From Dipteris shenzhenensis (lineage: Eukaryota; Polypodiophyta; Polypodiopsida; Gleicheniales): 64,000 nt of DNA. The position numbers were made by a program, and so were the translations under genes. Under the pieces are notes generated by a model, which worked only from the letters and a program-made list of their open reading frames with translations, did not search any database and was not told the DNA's origin. This document shows, piece after piece, positions 23,285 to 32,360 of this stretch; position 1 is the stretch's first letter; each line of letters starts with the position of its first letter. The stretch lies in assembly GCA_047967505.1 (NCBI GenBank), contig CM106538.1; one strand, given 5' to 3'.

Positions 23285-23610
23285 ACCATGCCACGTTGTT
23301 AGACCACGTGGTGCCATGTCATCAAGGATATGTGATATCACTCCTTGCCATGTCACCTTACATTGCCACATGTGCTACCACATGTGCCACATCATTCCAC
23401 ATCATGAGCCATGTCATCACACCTTGCCACCTTGGCATACCTCGTCAACCTTGCCACATCACCAATCCCTCCACCTCAATTTGCCATGTCAATCTACCAC
23501 CTCATGAATGCCAACTCATCATGCCACATCACCTTTCCACATCATGGAAGAGACTATATTGCCACATCATGACCATGCATGGTGCCACATCAGCCACATG
23601 TATACACATC
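23285..23610 (+). repeat. Cluster of GCCACATCA-type short repeats
   Basis: About twenty variants of TGCCACATCAT / CCATGTCATC / GCCACCTTG occur in 325 bases, so the frames through it are rich in Cys, His and Pro. I treat it as a minisatellite rather than a coding region. It adjoins the palindrome array. Confidence 0.75.
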
Positions 23611-23630
23611 ATGATGTGCGAGACATAGAA

Positions 23631-23806
23631 TACCTCGATCGAGGTATATGACCTACGTGAGGCATACAATACCTCGATCGAGGTATATGACCGAGGGGTA
23701 TGTGCTATGACCGAGGGGTACCTCGATCGAGGTTTATACCTGCGTGATGCATTGAATACCTCGATCGAGGTATATGATCTGGGCATAGCATACCTCGATC
23801 GAGGTA
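23631..23806. repeat. Palindrome array TACCTCGATCGAGGTA, left (5 copies)
   Basis: Copies start at 23631, 23670, 23719, 23757 and 23791, with spacing of 34-49 bases. Four are perfect 16-bp palindromes and the third ends in TT. The array ends 95 bases before a TATA-like box (23901-23906). The sites are likely to bind the element's own protein; this is inferred from perfect symmetry and presence at both ends. Confidence 0.95.
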
Positions 23807-23898
23807 TTTGAAGGTACAAAACTTAGCCAATTAGTTTCAATCTTAGCACCTCTCCACCAATAATAATGAAGAGCAATCTAGTGGATGAGTTGAGGCTC

Positions 23899-23906
23899 TC
23901 TATAAG
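23899..23906 (+). promoter_or_regulatory. TATA-like box of the nested element's plus-strand gene
   Basis: TCTATAAG at 23899-23906 lies about 90 bases before the likely ATG at 23995 and directly downstream of the palindrome array. Confidence 0.5.
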
Positions 23907-23994
23907 ACACCACGTTTTGGTTCATTTCACCCATTCTTAGCCATTCTTGCCTCCTCATCACTTTGTCACACCTTCCATCCTACTTTCATTGAGA

Positions 23995-26841
23995 ATGGGT
24001 TCTCAAAGCCATAGAGCTAGTAGACGTGAAAGATGTAGGAACCCCCCCCCAAATCTCATTGACGAGGAGCGCAAGTGGAAGGCTCGTGAGTGCAAGAGAG
24101 CCTCTAGAGCTAGAGCTCGCGCTACCACCACTGATCCACCTCCACCTCTACCTCTACATCCCACCTCCACCCCCACCCCCACCCCCACCTCCATTGTCCC
24201 CCCATCCTCATCCGCTCCCCTACCTCTAGCCTCCACCCTTCCCCTAGCCACCTACATTTGGGCCTCCATCTCTACCTCTTCCCCCTCCACCCTCCCCCCT
24301 CCCCCTCCCCCTCCCCTCGCTCCCCTTGGTGCTTCCCTTCCCCCGTCCACCCTACCATCTCCCATTGATCCCCTTGCCCCACCTTGCAGCAGCAGTGTTG
24401 CTTCATGACATGACTTGCCGAAGTCCACTATCTGTCGTCATACTAGCAAGATTGTGCAGTATTTTTTTTGTGACCTCACGCCAGCTTCGCAGTCTTCTCT
24501 TCTCACGTCCCTGATTGATCACCCTGACTTGGTAGAGTGTAGGAGGCTTGCTGGTCTTGGTGCATGTAGAGATAAGGTTGTATCTAGTGAGGTCCTTAGT
24601 AGTGTTCGACGTTCCTATGCTTCTATGAGGCTTCTATTAAGCATAGGAACTCCAATGATGCCTTGGCAGCACGTCGTGCTATTGTGGCTGCCATTAATAG
24701 ACCTCATATGATAGGCCATGTGTGTACCGCTTCACGTCTTCTTCAGATTGCACCATGCACATTGTGAGAAGGCATCATTAGGAGGCAGAGTCTAGAGGAT
24801 AGTGAGACTGATGCTCTTTGGGCTTCGAGTGGTCGTGCACCTCGCAGCGATCGATTGTTGGATGATTCCACTAGGTCCTTCATACAACAATTTTGGGAGG
24901 AGCATTGCAGAGCATCCCCGGTGTTCAAGAAGGCATTGTGGAAGAGGGTGTCATGCGGTGTGTACATTGAGCATGGTGCATGTTTTTTGGAGTGTACCCA
25001 GACTGAGTTGTACACTCAGTTTATAGAGGCGCACCTGGAGTTCAAGATTGGGCAGAGGTCATTTGAGCGATGCAAGCCATGGTTTGTGCGATGCTCTCAG
25101 GAGCGTCACACATGGTGTTGTCACTACCATGTGGATTTTGGATTGATGTATGACGTATTCTATTCCCTTGATGGTCATAGGGGAGTGGTTCCTACTAGCC
25201 CTCGCGAATTCTTTGCTAGAGTGCCACGAGTTGCACTAGATACTTGTGATGTGCAGATGGTTCGTTGGCAGCAGTATGAGTACAGTACCTTGACATTAGA
25301 TGGTGGTGCACAGTCGAGAAGGTTGTAGCTTGTGGGGAAGGAGACACCACGTGTTGTATTCATTGACAGTTTTCGAGGGAAGCTGTACCGCTACATACGC
25401 CACTCGCACACTGCGAAATGGGAGGATCGTCAGTTCCGTGCATGTTTGAGGACATTTCCTATAGGGGTGGTTGTCTCAGTGGTGGACTTTGCAGAGAATT
25501 ACACCTTTGCAGCATAGCATGAGATCCAATCGGAGTATCATTTCTCCGAACAGGTGACGTGTGATTGAGTATTGATTTTTTCCCCACCTCATTATATTGA
25601 ATTATTTCAATAGTCATATTCTTTTTCAATGCCATATTGCAGGTTGCTATATTTGTGCACATTAGCTATCGTCATGCACAGGCTCATGTGGATGGCATTG
25701 ATAGCACCATGGACTCACGCGTCATTGTGCGAGAGTATCACTTCTACATTAGTGATGATCGATCACATGATGCCCATTTTGTGCAGCATTGCTTCATTTG
25801 CATGATAGTTTCTTGAGGGATCATGGTGTCACATGGCAGCGGTGCTGGATCTGGTCAGATGGCTGCGGTGGTCAGTTCAAATCCGCTAGACAGTTTTATT
25901 GGTTCTGCAGATGGCACCATGAGACAGGCATTCCGATCACATGGAGCTACTTCAAGACAGGGCACAGTAAGGGAGAGCACGATGGTGTAGGTGCTTGCAT
26001 GAAGCGTGCTTTGCGTCGATACCAGTTGCGTCACAGTGCCGATTGCTTCAAGGATGCACATGATGTGGTGCGGTGGTGCAGCCAGCACTTATCCACTAGT
26101 GCTATCTCCTCGTTTTAGTCGCGTGACAATAGGGTGGTGAGCCGGTATTTTTGGTGCATGGACATTGGGAGTCTTGATCGGTCTAGGCCTTTTGATTGTC
26201 GTTCTGTGCCTGGCACTCTTGATTTCCATTCCATCAGGAGCATAGGTGAGTCTCACCCCGCGATCTTTTCTCGATGGTTTGCATGTTTTTGCTCTGCATG
26301 CATTGATGATGATTGGGGAGGGTGCTCCATGATACCATGGGCCGATCCATGGGTACGGCGAGTGCTTTCTCCCTTCCAGCCTTGGGAGGAGGTACATGAT
26401 GATCAAGATGCAGGATTCAGTTCCTCTAGAGATTATGACCAGCTTACAGATATTTTGCGTATTGGTGATATCTTCGCGGTTATTGCTTCGGAGGGCAATG
26501 AGGAGGGTGTGGATTATTACTTGTTGTGATGCTCTATGCTGAAGAGTGTGCTGAATGAGGATATAATGGATGGGCATGGGATGCACTTCAATGCTCATAG
26601 CATGATCATATGTGGCCACTATTTTCAATAGATACAGAGGCGTGGTCGCTATATTGTGTTCCAGGAGTACATGGCGGATCAGGAGGCGTACATGTATTCT
26701 CATCTTGTTGTTGGGATCAAGATTACTTTGAGTCGTGTTCACACTCGCAAGGTGACATCCACTCCACAATGGCGCCTTGCAGTGGTGGATCACGAGAGCA
26801 TACTTGCAACTATTGGCATGAGAGCTGATCCTGAGGAGTAG
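23995..26841 (+). pseudogene. Transposase-like gene of the nested element (DFAEN / SDGCGGQFK motifs), decayed
   Basis: The likely start is MGSQSHRASRRERC, a basic N-terminus followed by a Pro/Thr/Ser-rich linker. Then come a Cys-containing region (YFFCDLTPASQ), FERCKPWFVRCSQERH with CCHYHVDFGLMYD, and the core motifs VVSVVDFAENY, HEIQSEYHF, ISDDRSHDAHFV, IWSDGCGGQFKSARQFYWF and FKTGHSKGEHDGVGACMKR. The C-terminal part carries CSAC..DDWGGC. One intron is clear (25554-25642). The pattern of acidic residues in a beta-strand-like setting (DFAEN, SDG, EHDG) suggests an RNase H-fold DDE/D transposase. I recall similar uncharacterised proteins in many eukaryotes but cannot name the family. The copy is broken by frameshifts (near 24409, 24640 and 25785) and by stops near 24766, 25327, 25516, 26117, 26527 and 26628. 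Confidence 0.7.
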
Positions 26842-28092
26842 CACATTACATATCATATTTTTTGGGATCATCAGTTGATCAGATTGATTTTTGTTGGGTA
26901 TCACTAGTTGATTACACATTTTTGTATTCGATATGTATAGGCTCACTGTGTGACCGTACCATTGTAATTTTCATGGACTCATATTTTGTATTTCACTCTG
27001 ATGGTTGTATACACATTCATACACATCATTGTATTAGATTCTATTTTATACATGATGTCCGATGTCTTCTCAATGGGATTTGTTGTGTTTGTAAAATAAA
27101 AAATTGTTTATTAGTAGAAATGTTGTAATTTTTTTTGTGCTTTAGGACATTTTAAAAACGTGACTAAGAAAATTCGTGCACGTACTAACGAAATACGCGT
27201 GTGGACTTATCTGTTGGGGATGAAACTTCGCACGACTCTTAGGCCACCCTAGACATACATCCACGCGAGATTTGGTCTGAACTGATTTGGTATGCGCCAC
27301 GTGGAAGGTATAATGCGTACATTTTTACAATCCCTACTAGCACGACTAGGTGTAAAAAATGATGCACGTACTAACGAAATATGCATGTGGACTTATCTGT
27401 TGGAGATTAAACTGTGCATGGCTCTTAGGCTACCGTAGACGTACATCCACACAAGATTTGGTATCCAACTGATTTGGTATGCACCACATGGAAGGTATAA
27501 TGCGTACATTTTTACAATCCCTACTAGCACGACTACGTATGAAAAATGGCACACGTACTAATGAAATATGCGCGTGGACTTATCTGTTGGGGATGAAACT
27601 TCACACGGCTCTTAAACTACCCTAGATGTACATCCACGCAAGATTTGGTCTCGAACTGATTTGGTATGCGCCACGTGGAAGGTACAATGCATATATTTTT
27701 ACAATCCCTACTAGCATGACTGCGGCAAAGCTATGGTGCACGTACTAATGAAATACGTGTGTGGACTTATCTGTTGGGGATGAAACTTCGCAAGACTCTT
27801 AGGCCACCCTAGACATACATCCACACAAGATTTGGTCTCGAACTAATTTGGTATGCGCCACATGGAAGGTATAATGCGTACATTTTTACAATCCCTACTA
27901 GCACGACTATGTATGAAAAATGGCGCACGTACTAACGAAATATGCATGTGGACTTATCTGTAGGAGATTAGACTTTGCACAGCTCTTAGGCTACCATAGA
28001 CGTACTAGAATGCAAGATTTGGTGTCCAACTGATTTGGTATGCGCCACGTGGAAGGTATAATGCATACATTTTTACAATCCCTACTAGCACG

Positions 28093-28133
28093 ACTAAACC
28101 CTAAGCCCTAAACGTTGAACCCTAAACCCTATT
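28093..28133 (+). repeat. CCCTAAA telomere-like block 1
   Basis: Five to six perfect or one-mismatch copies of CCCTAAA, the Arabidopsis-type plant telomere repeat, sit inside a satellite unit. Confidence 0.85.
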
Positions 28134-28265
28134 GGGGATGAAAATTCACACGGCTCTTAGGCTACCCTAGACGTACATCCATGCAAGATTTGGTCTCCAA
28201 CTGATTTGGTTTGCGCCATGTAGAAGGTATAATGCATACATTTTTACAATCCCTACTAGCATGAC

Positions 28266-28303
28266 TAAACCCTAAATCCTGAACGCTAAACCCTAAACCC
28301 TGT
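28266..28303 (+). repeat. CCCTAAA telomere-like block 2
   Basis: This is a second block of about five CCCTAAA-like units, at the same place in the next satellite unit. Confidence 0.85.
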
Positions 28304-28435
28304 TGGGGATGAAACTTCACACAGCTCTTAGGCTACCCTAGACGTACATCCACGCAAGATTTGGTCTCCAACTGATTTGGTTTGCGCCACGTAGAAGGTA
28401 TAATGCGTACATTTTTACAATTCCTACTAGCACGA

Positions 28436-28482
28436 CTAAACCCTAAACCCTAAACCCTGAACCCTAGATCCTAAACCCTATT
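28436..28482 (+). repeat. CCCTAAA telomere-like block 3
   Basis: This third block is the longest, with about six to seven units including three perfect ones in a row. Confidence 0.85.
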
Positions 28483-28879
28483 GGGGATGAAACTTCACAT
28501 GGCTCTTAGGCTACCCTAGACATATCCTAGAAAATAATTAGGCCTTTTCAATAGTATCTATTTTGGTTGGGCAATCCACCTAAACTAGTGGCCATTCCTA
28601 TAGATCATCACTTGGTTCCCATGCCTGGGGAGAGAGGAGACCTTTGGACAATCATTTACGTATGTGTTTTCCATGCGCTAATGCATTTAGAAGATCCAAT
28701 TACGCTTATGCATCTAACCACTCTAGTGTTGGGGTCTTTGCCCATGTGGTGTGGTGTTTTAGGAATAATGCCCATGTGGTGTTTTATACAGCCTACTTAC
28801 TCTACCTAAATTATGAAACAACTCTTAACCAACTATATAATCCATAATATTCCACATAAAGATTGATAAATGCACACCG

Positions 28880-30440
28880 CTACCTTAAACTCTAATTTTC
28901 TTTTTTTTTTTAAAGATAATTTTGAAGACTAAAATTTAAACGTTTTTTTATTTAAATAAAAATAGCACCAATTTCAAAAATAACATAAAACCTACTTTAA
29001 TCTCTCTTTTTTTAAATAGATGAATTTAGAAAACAAAATATATACATTTTCATATTTTAAATAAAAAATTACGTAATTTAAAAAAATATTTGAAAAAACT
29101 TTAAAATGCATTTGAAATTTTGAAATATTTTATAATTAGATTACATATTCCTATAAACTAAAATAATATAAAAGCTACTTTAAACTCTTATTTTCTTGTT
29201 CTTAATACATGATTTCTAAAAACGAAATTTAAACGTTATATTAAATTCAAAACTTCAGTAATTTGTAAACTTCAGTTATAAATTTTTTTAATAGATGATT
29301 TTAAAAAAACAAATTATATACTTTTTAACATTTAAATAAAAACTTCACTAACTTAAATAACTTACATAACATAAAAGCTACCTTAAACTCTTATTTTCTT
29401 TTTTTGTTAAGATCATTTTTAAAAATAAAATTTAAACGTTTTTTTATTTAAATAAAAATAACACTAATTTAAAAAATATCTTTAATCTCTTTTTTTTTAA
29501 AGATGATTTCAAAAAGCAAAATATATACATTTTCACATTTTAAATAAAAAATTACGTAATTCTAAAAATAATTTAAAAAAACTTTAAAATGCATTTCAAA
29601 TTTAGAAATATTTTATAATTCTTCCTATAAACTAAAATTTAAACGTTTTTTTGTTTAAATAAAAATAGCACTAATTTAAAAAATAACTTTAATCTCTTTT
29701 TTTAAAGGGATAATTTTAAAAACAAAATATTTACATTTTCACATTTTAAATAAAAAATTACTTAATTCCAAAAATAATTTTAAAAAACTTTAAAATGCAT
29801 TTCACATTTAGAAATATTTTATAATTATTCCTATAAACTAAAATTTAAACATTTTTTAATTTAAATAAAAATAGCTCTAATTTAAAAAATAACTTTAATC
29901 TCTTTTTTTCAAAGATGATTTTAAAAAACAAAATTTTTACATTTTCACATTTTAAATAAAAAATATCGTAATTCAAAAAAAAAACTTTAAAATGCATTTG
30001 AAATTTAGAAATATTTTATAATTATTCCTATGAACAAAAATTTAAACGTTTTTTTATTTAGATACATTTAAAAAATAACTTTAATCTCTTTTTTTTCAAA
30101 GATGATTTTAAAAAACAAAATTTTTACATTTTCACATTTTAAATAAAAAATGTCGTAATTCAAAAATTTTAAAAAAACTTTAAAATGCATTTAAAATTTA
30201 GAAATATTTTATAATTATTCCTATGAACTAAAATTTAAACGTTTTTTATTTAAATAAAAATAGCTCTAATTTAAAAAATAACTTTAATCTCTTTTTTTTC
30301 AAAGATGATTTTAAAAAACAGAATTTTTACATTTTCACATTTTAAATAAAAAATATCGTAATTCAAAAATTTTAAAAAAACTTTAAAATGCATTTGAAAT
30401 TTAGAAATATTTTATAATTATCCCTATAAACTAAATTTTA
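28880..30440. repeat. AT-rich tandem array with about 200-bp period
   Basis: The landmark ACTTTAAAATGCATTT recurs near 29099, 29580, 29787, 29985, 30178 and 30380. TTTTACATTTTCACATTTTA and TTATTTAAATAAAAATAG recur at the same period. The units are over 80 percent A+T and carry no gene. The array fills the space downstream of the minus-strand first exon at 30538-30486. Confidence 0.9.
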
Positions 30441-30485
30441 AATAAATTTTAGCAAAAAAAAAATGCTACATAAAAAAAACCTTAC

Positions 30486-30538
30486 CTGGACTCTCCTGCT
30501 CCGTTCATCTCCGTCGCTGTCCGTCGGTCGCTCTCCAT
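30486..30538 (-). CDS. Likely first coding exon of a second gene in the nested element
   Basis: On the minus strand a TATA-like box (CTTATAAAAGG, 30642-30632) is followed about 95 bases later by an ATG at 30538. The exon encodes MESDRRTATEMNGAGES and ends at a good donor (GTAAGG at 30485). The local sequence is much GC-richer than the AT-rich array that follows, which looks like an intron grown by satellite expansion. No further exon was found, so the gene is partial or dead. The layout mirrors the plus-strand gene: palindrome array, TATA, about 95 bases, ATG. Function unknown. Confidence 0.4.
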
Positions 30539-30630
30539 CGCTGTCGTAATTCCGTCGACGTTCCACAAATCCGAAATCGATCGATGAGGAGGAGCTCGAT
30601 CGAAGTATGAAGAATGAGGGGGGTCGCTCT

Positions 30631-30642
30631 CCTTTTATAAGA
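30631..30642 (-). promoter_or_regulatory. TATA-like box of the nested element's minus-strand gene
   Basis: CTTATAAAAGG on minus lies between the right palindrome array (from 30659) and the predicted exon at 30538-30486. Confidence 0.5.
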
Positions 30643-30658
30643 AAATTTAGGGTTTCCC

Positions 30659-31168
30659 TACCTCGATCGAGGTATTTCACATGCAACATACACCATCATA
30701 CCTCGATCGAGGTATAGGCATGCCACGATACCTCGATCGAGGTATTTTGACATGCCCATACGTACCGGTACATGTACCTCGATCGAGGTATTGACATGCC
30801 ATGATACCTCAATCGAGGTATGTCAGCAGCAACTGGATGCCACATGTCTCGATTGACGTATTCGACATGCGGCCAAGTCATCGGTCCAGCATACCTCGAT
30901 CGAGGTATGTCAGCTGCCCTGTCGGATGGCACATACCTCGATCGAGGTATAGCTGGACATGCCACACTACCTCGATCGAGGTGTAGCTTGATTGCCACGA
31001 TACCTCAAACGAGGTATATGTGGCATGTATAGGTGGCATGCCAGCAAACCTCGATCAAGGTATAGGCTCGGTTCGGTGAAAAAAGCCCAGCACCTTGATC
31101 GAGGTATCGGCTTGGCTTGGTTGTCCTCGTGTGTGATTTTCATTGGAGATAATACCTCGATCGAGGTA
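30659..31168. repeat. Palindrome array TACCTCGATCGAGGTA, right (about 13 copies)
   Basis: Near-perfect copies start at 30659, 30699, 30729, 30775, 30892, 30934, 30968 and 31153. Degenerate ones lie at about 30805, 30845, 31001, 31047 and 31091. Many spacers carry GACATGCCA. The copy number is larger than in the left array. Confidence 0.95.
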
Positions 31169-31304
31169 TTGCAGACCGAAGCAAAACCTTTGTATTTTCA
31201 CTCGAGTGGGTGTCACACTCACCCAAAAGTGGTCCGGAAGTGGACACCCTTAGCTTGCTACCACCCACACAACATACACAACATTCTGTAAATTTTTAAA
31301 AAAA

Positions 31305-31625
31305 TACTATAAAGCGCGTCTATCAATGCGTTCATAAACCCATCTATATACGTGTCTGTCTGTTCGAGAAGCATCTATTTGCACATCTATAAATGCGTTT
31401 ATAAGACCATTTAAAAACACGTCTATACACGTGGTTAATGATGCATATGTCTATTTTTTAAATTTTTAAGCAGAGCATTTATTTAAGCATCTAAATGCGT
31501 GTCTATATGCGCGTGTCTGCTATATAGACGTGTTGTTAGACGCGGGTCTCTACACATGCAAATAGACGTGCTCGTAAGTTTTTTATTTAGTTTAGTAAAT
31601 GCGTATGTGTGCACGTCTATGGGTG
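31305..31625. repeat. Subterminal repeats of element 2, right end
   Basis: GCGCGTCTAT, ACGTGTCTG, TATAGACGTG and GCATCTAT variants match the left-end repeats at 16840-17150 and place the true right end of element 2 beyond the nested insertion. Confidence 0.85.
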
Positions 31626-31643
31626 CTTTGTCTTGTTGTGTTT

Positions 31644-32313
31644 GGCATGGCATGCAACTTTTAAAATAGCCCAAAGCTATGTGTTCGGTCCTACTTCACT
31701 ACCTCTTGACCCTCACTCTAACCTAGACTACCTTCTCAGCCCTCAATCCACTCTCTCCTAACCACTCAACTGTGTCACTCTAGTCTCTATTAGCCTATTA
31801 GCCCTCACACCCCCAACCCTAACTCACTATAGCCTTAGCACCCTTGTCTTAGGCCCCTGTTCTCTTAGCCCTTACTTGTAGCCTCTCCATTCTAGCCTAT
31901 CCATTCTCAATACCCTCCCCCCCCTCGGGCTTCTGCTTATCCTCACCATGTGGCCCCAATGCCCTACTCTCAAGCTTCAAAGTTTGGCCCCCTTTTCTTC
32001 CAAGTGCTCACTTATTAGCCCCTCCCTTTGCTAAAAATTTGTAGCATTTTTATAGAGTCCCTACCCCTCTCTCTCCCTCTCTTTCAAGTCTCATCCTCTC
32101 TTTCAAGTTAATGTAGAAATGTGTAGGTAAAACATGATGATAATACCATCTCTTTAGATGATATTTGCAACTGACATCAAAGCACATGGTCTAAGAGAAT
32201 GGTTGTGCAAGCACTCTGGCCTTGTGCTATAGAGAGAATCTATAAGTGAGGGATGCTATTGACTCCACCACAAAGTTGCATGTGAAAAATTGGCTAGATT
32301 CTCCTTTAAGGAG

Positions 32314-32360
<47 letters not shown>

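Larger units (their letters stand above)
27130..28545. repeat. Satellite-like tandem array, about eight units of 170-190 bp
   Basis: Units share the landmarks GTGGACTTATCTGTTGGGG, CTACCCTAGACGTACATCC, AGATTTGGTCTCCAACTG and GCGCCACGTGGAAGGTATAA. The landmark TTGGGGATGAAACTT recurs near 27213, 27400, 27587, 27774, 27960, 28132, 28303 and 28484. The last three units carry CCCTAAA blocks in place of the segment with GTACTAACGAAATA. No coding frame is supported. Confidence 0.92.
22379..31266. mobile_element. Nested DNA transposon with GTAGCAAGC inverted repeats, about 8.9 kb
   Basis: The left end reads GGGAAGTAGCAAGCTAAGGG then TGTGCACTT. The right end, read inward on minus, reads GGGTGGTAGCAAGCTAAGGG then TGTCCACTT. 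About 26 of 29 bases are shared. A possible 4-bp target duplication ACAC flanks it (22375-22378 and 31267-31270); the exact border is uncertain by a few bases. Inside, from left to right, lie a 17-bp hairpin, GCCACATCA repeats, five TACCTCGATCGAGGTA palindromes, a decayed transposase-like gene on plus (23995-26841), a roughly 185-bp satellite with CCCTAAA blocks, a roughly 200-bp AT-rich satellite, a first exon on minus (30538-30486) and thirteen more palindromes. It sits inside element 2, whose ends continue on both sides. Its superfamily is not clear to me. Confidence 0.78.
16818..31640 (-). mobile_element. CACTA-like element 2 (termini CACAACAA), split by a nested transposon
   Basis: The left terminus reads CACAACAACACAAAGC at 16818, and the right terminus ends GCTTTGTCTTGTTGTG at 31640, whose complement is CACAACAAGACAAAGC. 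Fifteen of 16 bases match. Both ends are flanked by TTT (16815-16817 and 31641-31643). Subterminal repeats of the GACGCGTCTATA type lie inside both ends and between the two genes. Gene order is transposase on minus (about 19860-17292) and TnpA-like on plus (about 20160-22102). Subtracting the nested element (22379-31266) leaves about 5.9 kb, close to element 1. The termini differ from canonical CACTA by one base (CACAA), while TSD length and gene content are those of the superfamily. Confidence 0.88.

Noticed and set aside
23285-23610. A Cys/His-rich zinc-finger-like protein
   Set aside because: The Cys, His and Met content comes from the GCCACATCA repeat in every frame, with no regular finger spacing.
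26089-26946. Minus-strand frame of 285 codons opposite the nested transposase
   Set aside because: Overlaps the plus-strand C-terminal blocks that continue the transposase frame (CSAC..DDWGGC); no recognisable domain on minus.
28093-28482. A true chromosome end
   Set aside because: The CCCTAAA blocks are short, interrupted by satellite units and surrounded by transposon sequence on both sides.
23631-31168. A CRISPR-like array
   Set aside because: The repeats are 16-bp palindromes with irregular short spacers, at both ends of a transposon in a plant genome, with no cas genes.
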